A stretch of 64,000 nucleotides of DNA from Phreatobacter cathodiphilus (GTDB lineage: Bacteria; Pseudomonadota; Alphaproteobacteria; Rhizobiales; Phreatobacteraceae), in contig NZ_CP027668.1 in the NCBI RefSeq assembly GCF_003008515.1, positions 3,947,001 through 4,011,000 on the forward strand, given 5' to 3'. The translations under genes and the position numbers were made by a program. Shown here piece by piece: positions 58,549 to 64,000 of this stretch. Each line of letters starts with the position of its first letter. Within the stretch, counting starts at the first letter, position 1. The notes below the pieces were generated by a model. The model had not been told where the DNA came from and ran no database searches. It saw only the letters and a list, made by a program, of their open reading frames with translations.

Positions 58549-60503
58549 CCCCCAGCGCCGCCACCGTGCAGGACCAGTTCCTGCAAGTCCTGTCCCGCGA
58601 CGAGGCCGTCGCGCGTTTCCGCGCCGCGCTGCAGTCGCGGCCGGTGGGCGTCGAGACCGTGGCACTCGACGCGCTGGCCGGCCGCGTTCTCGCCGAAACC
58701 ATCGCCGCGCCGGTCGACACGCCGCCCTTCGACCGGTCCGTGGTCGACGGCTTCGCGGTCCGCGCCGCCGATGTCGCCGCCGCCTCCGAAGGCGCGCCGG
58801 TCCTGCTCGCCCTCAACGACGAGACGATCGCCTGCGGCACCGCGCCCCGGCTGACGGTCGCCGTCGGCACGGCCACCCCCATCGCCACCGGCGGCCCCGT
58901 GCCGCGCGGAGCCGACGCCGTGGTGATGATCGAGCACACCACGCTGGAGGCGGATGGCCGCCTGGCCGTGGGGCGCGCCGTGGGGCCCGGCCAGAACATC
59001 GCCTTCGCCGGCTCCGACATCGCCCGCGGCGAGACCCTGCTGCGCCGCGGCACCGTGGTCGGCGCGCGCGAGATCGGCATGCTGGCCGCCGTCGGCGCGG
59101 CCACGGCGACGGTCTGGCGGAAGCCGCGCGTCGCCGTCATCTCCACCGGCGACGAACTGGTGGCGCCGGGCCAGCCGCTGCGGCCCGCCGCGATCTACGA
59201 TTCCAACGGCCCCATCGTCGCCGCGGCGCTGGAGGAGAACGGCTGCATCGCCGTCCGCTTCGGCGCCGTGCCCGACGTCGCCGCGGCGCTGGAGGCGGCG
59301 ATCCGCCAGGCCCACGCCGGCTGCGACGCCGTCATCCTGTCCGGTGGCACCTCCAAGGGCGCGGGCGACCTGACCTACCGCATCGTCGGGGCGCTGGGCG
59401 CACCGGGCATCGTCGCCCACGGCGTCGCCCTGAAGCCGGGCAAGCCGCTCTGCCTCGCCGTCTGCGACGGCAAGCCCGTGGTCGTCCTGCCGGGCTTTCC
59501 GACCTCGGCCATGTTCACCTTCCACGACATCGTCGCGCCGGTGCTGCGCATTCTCGCCGGCCTGCCGGAACGGGCGGAGACGGCCGTCACCGCCCGCGTG
59601 CCGGCACGCATCCCCTCCGATCTTGGCCGCACCGAATTCGTCATGGTGGCGCTGTCCGACGGCGCCGACGGGCTGGTCGCCTATCCCGTCGGCAAGGGTT
59701 CGGGTGCGGTGACCGCCTTCAGCCAGGCCGACGGCTTCCTCGCCATCGACGCGCTGAGTGAGGCCATGCCCGCCGGCACCGAGACCACGGTGACGCTGTT
59801 CGCCCCCCATGTCGCCCCGCCCGACCTCGCCGTCATGGGCAGCCATTGCACCGGCCTCGACGCGGTCGTCGAGCGCCTCGCCGCCCGGGGGATCACCGCG
59901 CGCTCGCTGGCGCTCGGCAGCCTCGGGGGTCTCTCGGCCCTCAGGCGCGGCGAATGCGACGTCGCCCCCATCCACCTGCTGGATCCCGCCACCGGCCGCT
60001 ACAACACGCCCTTCCTGACCGCCGAGATGCGCCTGGTGCCCGGCTGGCGACGCATGCAGGGCATCGTCCACCGCGCCGACGATCCCCGCTTCGCGGGCGC
60101 CGCGACGCCCGAGGCGGCGCTCGCCGCCGCCCTCGCCGATCCCCACTGCCTGATGGTCAACCGCAACACCGGCGCCGGCACGCGGGTGCTGCTGGACGGG
60201 CTCCTCGCCGGCCGCACGCCGCCCGGCTACTGGAACCAGCCGCGCTCCCACAATGCCGTCGTCGCCGCCGTCGCCCAGGGCCGCGCCGACTGGGGTGTCG
60301 CAATCGCCGCCGCCGCCCGGCCTCTCGGTCTCGGCTTCATTCCGCTGGCGGAAGAGCACTACGATTTCGCCGTGGCGCGCGCGCCGCGCCGCCCGGACGT
60401 GCTCGCGCTGTTCGAGGAGGCCGTCGCCGATGCGGGCGAGGCGCTGCGCGCCCTCGGGTTCACGCCGGCCGGCGACGGGCGGGACCGGTTCAGAGCTGAT
60501 TAA
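58545..60503 (+). CDS. MoeA fused to PBP-like domain
   Basis: 652-residue two-domain protein. MoeA domain (about 12-410): PPFDRSVVDGFAVRAAD, VPRGADAVVMIEH, VAVISTGDELV, SGGTSKGAGD, PGFPTSAMFTFHD (PGNP replaced by PGFP). PBP-like domain (about 425-652): LAVMGSHCTGLDAVVERLAARGI, RRGECDVAPIHLLDPATGRYN, VNRNTGAGTRVLLDGLL, RADWGVAIAAAARPLGLGFIPLAEEHYDFAV. The second half resembles a molybdate-type binding fold and could load or sense metal or cofactor. Overlaps the degenerate MoeA gene by four bases. Confidence 0.9.
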   Translation: MTPSAATVQDQFLQVLSRDEAVARFRAALQSRPVGVETVALDALAGRVLAETIAAPVDTPPFDRSVVDGFAVRAADVAAASEGAPVLLALNDETIACGTAPRLTVAVGTATPIATGGPVPRGADAVVMIEHTTLEADGRLAVGRAVGPGQNIAFAGSDIARGETLLRRGTVVGAREIGMLAAVGAATATVWRKPRVAVISTGDELVAPGQPLRPAAIYDSNGPIVAAALEENGCIAVRFGAVPDVAAALEAAIRQAHAGCDAVILSGGTSKGAGDLTYRIVGALGAPGIVAHGVALKPGKPLCLAVCDGKPVVVLPGFPTSAMFTFHDIVAPVLRILAGLPERAETAVTARVPARIPSDLGRTEFVMVALSDGADGLVAYPVGKGSGAVTAFSQADGFLAIDALSEAMPAGTETTVTLFAPHVAPPDLAVMGSHCTGLDAVVERLAARGITARSLALGSLGGLSALRRGECDVAPIHLLDPATGRYNTPFLTAEMRLVPGWRRMQGIVHRADDPRFAGAATPEAALAAALADPHCLMVNRNTGAGTRVLLDGLLAGRTPPGYWNQPRSHNAVVAAVAQGRADWGVAIAAAARPLGLGFIPLAEEHYDFAVARAPRRPDVLALFEEAVADAGEALRALGFTPAGDGRDRFRAD

Positions 60504-60539
60504 GACATCTGCGTCATCCTGACCCAAAGGTCATGGTGG

Positions 60540-61496
60540 ATGACAACGCCGTTCGACGAAGCCCTGAAGCCGATCAATTCCATGATCGGCGCTCTCGCGC
60601 CCAAGCTGCGCGGGGCGCTGGTGGAGGAGCTCGTTGACGAGATCACGCGCGAGCGGCTCGACGCTGAATCGCGCAAGGCCCTCGTCCTCGACAACATCGT
60701 CGCCGAAGCCCTGCGCGATGCGCCCATGCCGAGCCGGGTGCGCGCATCGCCGCGCCTCGCCCGCTGCGCCGGCACCCTGCCGGAGGCCGCCACCACGCTC
60801 GCCTGCGACGTCATCGCCGTCGCCGAGGCCATCCTCAACGCTCCCGACCTGCCCGACGAGATCATGCTGCGGGTCTGCGCGCCGGACCGTCAGGAGCACA
60901 TGCAGATCATCGCCAAGCGGCAGAAGGTCTCCGCCCTCCTCGCCCGCGCCATCGTCGAGATGGGCGAGGCGGCGACCGTGGTGACGCTGGTGCGCAATCC
61001 CGGCGCGCAACTGACCACGGACGGCTTCGCCGAGATCGTGGCGCGCCATGGCGCAGACCCCACCGTGCGGTCCATGCTGACCCAGCGCGCCGATTGCCCG
61101 GCCGATCTGGCGACGAAGTTCGGCGCCGCCGTCTCCCGCGACGTGCCGAGCGGCGACGAGCTTCTCGAGCAGCTCCAGGCCCTCGCCGAGGAGCGGCAGA
61201 TCGTCCCCGCCATGGACCTCCTCATGCGCTGCATCGGCCGCGACCGCGACGCCGGCCGCAAGATCCTCGAGCGCGACGACGAGAAGGCGCTCGGCGCCAT
61301 CTGCCACATCGCCGGCGTCGATGCCGAGACCTATGAGATACTGGTTCACGCCTGGCGCGTCACCGCGGGCAAGCCGCTCACCGACGTCCACAAGGCGCCG
61401 GTGCGCTTCCGCCTCATGCGCCCGGCCGAGATCGACAGGGTGATTTCCCGCCTGCCGCTGGCGCGCATGCGCGCCAGCGAGGCCCTTCCCGCCTGA
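60540..61496 (+). CDS. DUF2336 family helical-repeat protein
   Basis: 318-residue all-helical protein of the alphaproteobacterial DUF2336 type: PFDEALKPINSMIGALAPKLRGALVEELVDEI, then repeated LARAIVEMGEAATVVTLVRNPGAQLT and LTQRADCPADLATKFGAAVS units, resembling HEAT repeats. No enzyme motif, no membrane segment. Family members are poorly studied. 36 bp after the MoeA fusion, so it may be read through from the moe genes, but the function need not be linked. Convergent with hemA, three bases apart. Confidence 0.75.
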   Translation: MTTPFDEALKPINSMIGALAPKLRGALVEELVDEITRERLDAESRKALVLDNIVAEALRDAPMPSRVRASPRLARCAGTLPEAATTLACDVIAVAEAILNAPDLPDEIMLRVCAPDRQEHMQIIAKRQKVSALLARAIVEMGEAATVVTLVRNPGAQLTTDGFAEIVARHGADPTVRSMLTQRADCPADLATKFGAAVSRDVPSGDELLEQLQALAEERQIVPAMDLLMRCIGRDRDAGRKILERDDEKALGAICHIAGVDAETYEILVHAWRVTAGKPLTDVHKAPVRFRLMRPAEIDRVISRLPLARMRASEALPA

Positions 61497-61499
61497 CCC

Positions 61500-62729
61500 C
61501 TATTCGGCGGCGGCCTGGTAGCGCTGCAGCGGCAGCCCCAGATCCATCCACACCTGCATGAGCGCGCCGGCGAGGTCGTCGATCATCGCATCGGTATGGG
61601 CGGGGCCCGGGGTGATCCTGAGCCGCTCGGTGCCCTTCGGCACGGTCGGATAGTTGATCGGCTGAATGTAGATGCCGTGCTCGGCGAGGAGCCGGTCACT
61701 CGCCGCCTTGCACTTCTCCGCGTCGCCCACCAGCACCGGCACGATGTGGGTGCTCGACGTCATCACCGGCAAGCCGGCCAGCGACAGCACGCGCTTGGCG
61801 CGCGCCGCCTGGCGCTGCTGCATGTCGCGCTCGATGGAGGAGGTCTTGAGGTGGCGGATGGCGGCGGCGGCGGCCGCGGCGATGGCCGGCGGCAGGGCGG
61901 TGGTGAAGATGAAGCCGGCCGCATGGCAGCGCACCGCGTCGATCACCGCGGCCGAGCCGGCGATATAGCCGCCCATCACGCCGAAGGCCTTGCCGAGCGT
62001 ACCCTCGATGACGTCGAGCCGGCCCATCTGGCCGTCGCGCTCGGCGACGCCGGCACCGCGCGGTCCGTACATGCCGACGGCATGCACCTCGTCGATATAG
62101 GTCATGGCGCGGTGGCGCTGGGCGAGATCGCAGATGGCGGCGATCGGCGCCACGTCGCCGTCCATCGAATAGACGCTCTCGAAGACGATCAGCTTGTTGC
62201 GCTCGGGTCCCGCCGCGACCAGCAGCTCCTCGAGATGGGCGAGGTCGTTGTGGCGGAACACCACGCGTTCGCAGCCCGACTGGCGCACGCCCTCGATCAT
62301 CGAGTTGTGGTTCAGCGCGTCGGAGAGAATGAGGCAGTCGGGCAGCAGCCTGGCGATGGTCGAGATGCCGGCCTGGTTGGAGATGTAGCCCGAGGTGAAG
62401 ACGAGGGCGGCCTCCTTGCCGTGCAGGTCGGCGAGTTCGCGCTCCAGCTCGACGATCGGATGGGAGGTGCCGGAGATGTTGCGCGTGCCGCCGGCCCCCG
62501 CGCCCATGGTGCGGGCGGTCTCGGCCATGGCCTCGACGACGCGCGGATGGTGTCCCATGCCGAGATAGTCGTTGGAGCACCAGATGACGACGTCGCGCGG
62601 CCCCTGCGGCGAGTGCCAGGTGGCCTGCGGGAACTTGCCGACCTTGCGTTCCAGATCGGCGAAGACCCGGTAGCGGCGTTCATCCTTCAGGCGGGAGACC
62701 GCGGTCTCGAAGAAATGGGCGTAGGTCAT
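61500..62729 (-). CDS. hemA: 5-aminolevulinate synthase
   Basis: 409-residue PLP enzyme joining glycine and succinyl-CoA to 5-aminolevulinate, the first step of heme synthesis in alphaproteobacteria. It starts [23 protein letters not shown] and has [46 protein letters not shown]-type [12 protein letters not shown], and the PLP lysine Lys247 in [12 protein letters not shown]. The ATG at 62729 is the family start. A TTGA-N6-TCAA box lies 82 bp upstream. Confidence 0.96.
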   Translation of the reverse strand: MTYAHFFETAVSRLKDERRYRVFADLERKVGKFPQATWHSPQGPRDVVIWCSNDYLGMGHHPRVVEAMAETARTMGAGAGGTRNISGTSHPIVELERELADLHGKEAALVFTSGYISNQAGISTIARLLPDCLILSDALNHNSMIEGVRQSGCERVVFRHNDLAHLEELLVAAGPERNKLIVFESVYSMDGDVAPIAAICDLAQRHRAMTYIDEVHAVGMYGPRGAGVAERDGQMGRLDVIEGTLGKAFGVMGGYIAGSAAVIDAVRCHAAGFIFTTALPPAIAAAAAAAIRHLKTSSIERDMQQRQAARAKRVLSLAGLPVMTSSTHIVPVLVGDAEKCKAASDRLLAEHGIYIQPINYPTVPKGTERLRITPGPAHTDAMIDDLAGALMQVWMDLGLPLQRYQAAAE

Positions 62730-62804
62730 GGCTCGTCGATCCGTGCGAGCCCCGGCGAGAGGTCGGGGGGACTTCAAATGTGCCGGAACACATCCGCTGC
62801 GGCC

Positions 62805-62818
62805 TTGACGTCGATCAA
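62805..62818 (-). promoter_or_regulatory. Candidate FnrL/FixK box upstream of hemA
   Basis: Perfect TTGA-CGTCGA-TCAA in the 153-bp spacer, centred about 82 bp from the hemA ATG. Oxygen control of hemA by FnrL-type regulators through such boxes is known in Rhodobacter. It would raise heme supply at low oxygen, which also suits the cytochrome b of formate dehydrogenase. Confidence 0.65.
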
Positions 62819-62882
62819 GGGCTTGGGCCGCTCTCTAGCATCGTTCCAATCGGCCTCGCCATGGGCCGAAGGTCGCGCCGCC

Positions 62883-63605
62883 TCACAAACCGTTGATGCG
62901 CATCAGCGCCTGGAAATGCTTGGTCGCCTGGTAGTCGAGGACCTGCATCCATTCGCGCGCCGTCTGCTTCGCCTGTTCGGCCGGGATGATCTTCAAGGGC
63001 AGGCCCGTCGACATCGCCAGCACCTGCTGGCGGCAGGCGCGCTCCAGGTAATAGAGGTCGTCGAAGGCTACCGCCACCGTCGGCCCGCCGATGGTGACGC
63101 CGTGATGCTCGAGGAAGATCACGTCGGCATGCGGGTTGTCCTTCTGCGCCTGGGCGATGCGCTCGCCCTCCTCGGCGTTCAGCGCCACGCCGCCGAAGCC
63201 CTGATAGGCGGTGCGGTCGAGGAAGCGGCAGGCGGTCTGGTGGGCCATTTCCAGCCGTCCGCCCTCCACCATGGTCAAGGCCGTGGCATGGGGCATGTGG
63301 ACGTGCAGGATCGCCTGGTGGCGCGGATTGGCGCGATGCCCGGCGATGTGGATGTTGCGCGCAGTCGCCTCCACCTCGCCCCAGCCCTGATGGATCGTGC
63401 CCTCGCCGTCGATCAGCAGCAGGTCGTCGGGACGCATCTCGCCCCAATGGATGCCGTAGGGGTTGATGAGGTAGCGCTCGTCCGGACCGGGCACGACGAC
63501 CGAGAAATGGTTGCAGATGCCCTCGTTGAGGTCGAAGCGCGCCGCGAGCCGCAGCGCGGCCGCGAGTTCCCGCCTCAGGGTGGTGATGTCCGCGACGGCA
63601 CTCAT
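62883..63605 (-). CDS. Class II aldolase/adducin family protein
   Basis: 240-residue metal-dependent aldolase-fold protein starting MSAVADITTLRRELAAALRLAARFDLNEGICNHFSVVVPGPDE; then GEMRPDDLLLIDG, the zinc ligands in LHVHMPHA (HVH) and LEHHGVTIGGP, VAVAFDDLYYLERACRQQV. The family includes sugar-phosphate aldolases and decarboxylases, and the substrate is unknown. Start at 63605 with GGAGAG. It follows infC after a terminator, so it is likely a separate transcript. Confidence 0.85.
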   Translation of the reverse strand: MSAVADITTLRRELAAALRLAARFDLNEGICNHFSVVVPGPDERYLINPYGIHWGEMRPDDLLLIDGEGTIHQGWGEVEATARNIHIAGHRANPRHQAILHVHMPHATALTMVEGGRLEMAHQTACRFLDRTAYQGFGGVALNAEEGERIAQAQKDNPHADVIFLEHHGVTIGGPTVAVAFDDLYYLERACRQQVLAMSTGLPLKIIPAEQAKQTAREWMQVLDYQATKHFQALMRINGL

Positions 63606-63641
63606 GGCTCTCTCCAGGACGCCCCGTGCCCGGGGCTCTTC

Positions 63642-63676
63642 AGAAACGAAAACGCCTGCGAATGGATCGCAGGCGT
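63642..63676 (-). terminator. Rho-independent terminator of infC
   Basis: On the minus strand a perfect 10-bp stem (63667-63676 with 63652-63661) and 5-base loop are followed by a T-rich stretch TTTCGTTTC (63642-63651). Confidence 0.85.
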
Positions 63677-63713
63677 CGGTGACGTTGCCGGGGCCCGCCG
63701 AAGGCGGCAAGCC

Positions 63714-64000
63714 TCATTTCGGCGCGAGCACCATGATCATCTGGCGGCCTTCAAGCCGCGATTCCTGCTCGACCTTGGCGATGTTGACCGTATCGGACTT
63801 GACGCGGTCGAGAACCCTGACGCCGAGGTCCATATGCGCCATCTCGCGGCCGCGGAAGCGCAGGGTCACCTTCACCTTGTCGCCTTCCTCGAAGAAGCGC
63901 TTCATCGCCTTCATCTTGGTGTCGTAGTCGTGGTCGTCGATGCCGGGACGCAGCTTGATCTCCTTGACCTCCACCGTCTTCTGGTTACGGCGGGCCTCGG
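63714..64000 (-). CDS. infC: Translation initiation factor IF-3 (N-terminus beyond window)
   Basis: C-terminal 95 codons of IF-3, which keeps 30S subunits free and proofreads the start codon. The visible part is the C-terminal domain: [49 protein letters not shown] and the end [16 protein letters not shown]. The frame is open to base 64000, so the start lies outside. The in-frame codon at 63974 inside the domain is not the start. Confidence 0.95.
   Translation of the reverse strand, partial: EARRNQKTVEVKEIKLRPGIDDHDYDTKMKAMKRFFEEGDKVKVTLRFRGREMAHMDLGVRVLDRVKSDTVNIAKVEQESRLEGRQMIMVLAPK

Overview
The window is one continuous, very GC-rich piece of an alphaproteobacterial chromosome, most likely Hyphomicrobiales (Rhizobiales). 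The evidence is a C4-pathway 5-aminolevulinate synthase, a phasin, a tRNA-His with the alphaproteobacterial A73 and no G-1, TTGA-N6-TCAA (FnrL/FixK-type) boxes, and a formate dehydrogenase locus with the accessory genes typical of rhizobial relatives. I see no insertion sequence, phage, CRISPR array or origin. The ends cut a phasin gene (left) and infC (right).

Layout. 1-2000: phasin end, tRNA-His, two small secreted paralogues and a small conserved protein. 2004-4740 (minus): aldehyde dehydrogenase and an orphan TRAP substrate-binding protein. 4977-12382 (plus): AraC-type regulator, acyl-CoA dehydrogenase, glutathione transferase, two-subunit biotin-dependent acyl-CoA carboxylase and enoyl-CoA hydratase, which look like a branched or isoprenoid acyl-CoA degradation module. 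12533-22074 (plus): DoxX protein, a BKACE beta-keto acid cleavage enzyme, a complete LivHMGF transporter with an acyl-CoA synthetase and binding protein, and a second acyl-CoA dehydrogenase. 22100-26802 (minus): probable copper acquisition operon (DUF2946 protein, TonB-dependent receptor, TonB, YcnI-PCuAC fusion). 26867-30740: outer-membrane barrel, small secreted protein, OmpR-type two-component system and a small Cys-rich protein. 30827-34993 (minus): Ugp-type ABC transporter. 35118-37590 (minus): N-acyl-D-amino-acid deacylase-type amidohydrolase with a COG0523 metallochaperone. 37785-60503: a large molybdenum/tungsten formate dehydrogenase island. 60540-64000: DUF2336 protein, hemA, class II aldolase, infC.

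The formate dehydrogenase island is the most interesting part. It holds a WD40-cytochrome c fusion; a multi-cluster ferredoxin-like protein; a run of overlapping genes of unknown function (lipoate-ligase-like, DUF6505-, DUF6352-, DUF3305- and DUF3306-like); a TorD-type chaperone fused to a helix-turn-helix domain; the fdh TAT peptide and the alpha, beta and gamma subunits; mobB, moeA, mobA and fdhD; a TupABC-type tungstate transporter; a helix-turn-helix regulator carrying a PBP-like domain; a degenerate MoeA; and a MoeA fused to the same kind of PBP-like domain. It therefore packs the enzyme, metal import, cofactor insertion, sulfuration, chaperoning and two unusual candidate sensor-regulators into about 22 kb. 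A perfect 6-3-6 palindrome lies just upstream of the helix-turn-helix/TorD gene. I infer a maturation-sensing feedback loop there, and a metal- or cofactor-sensing circuit at tup/moeA.
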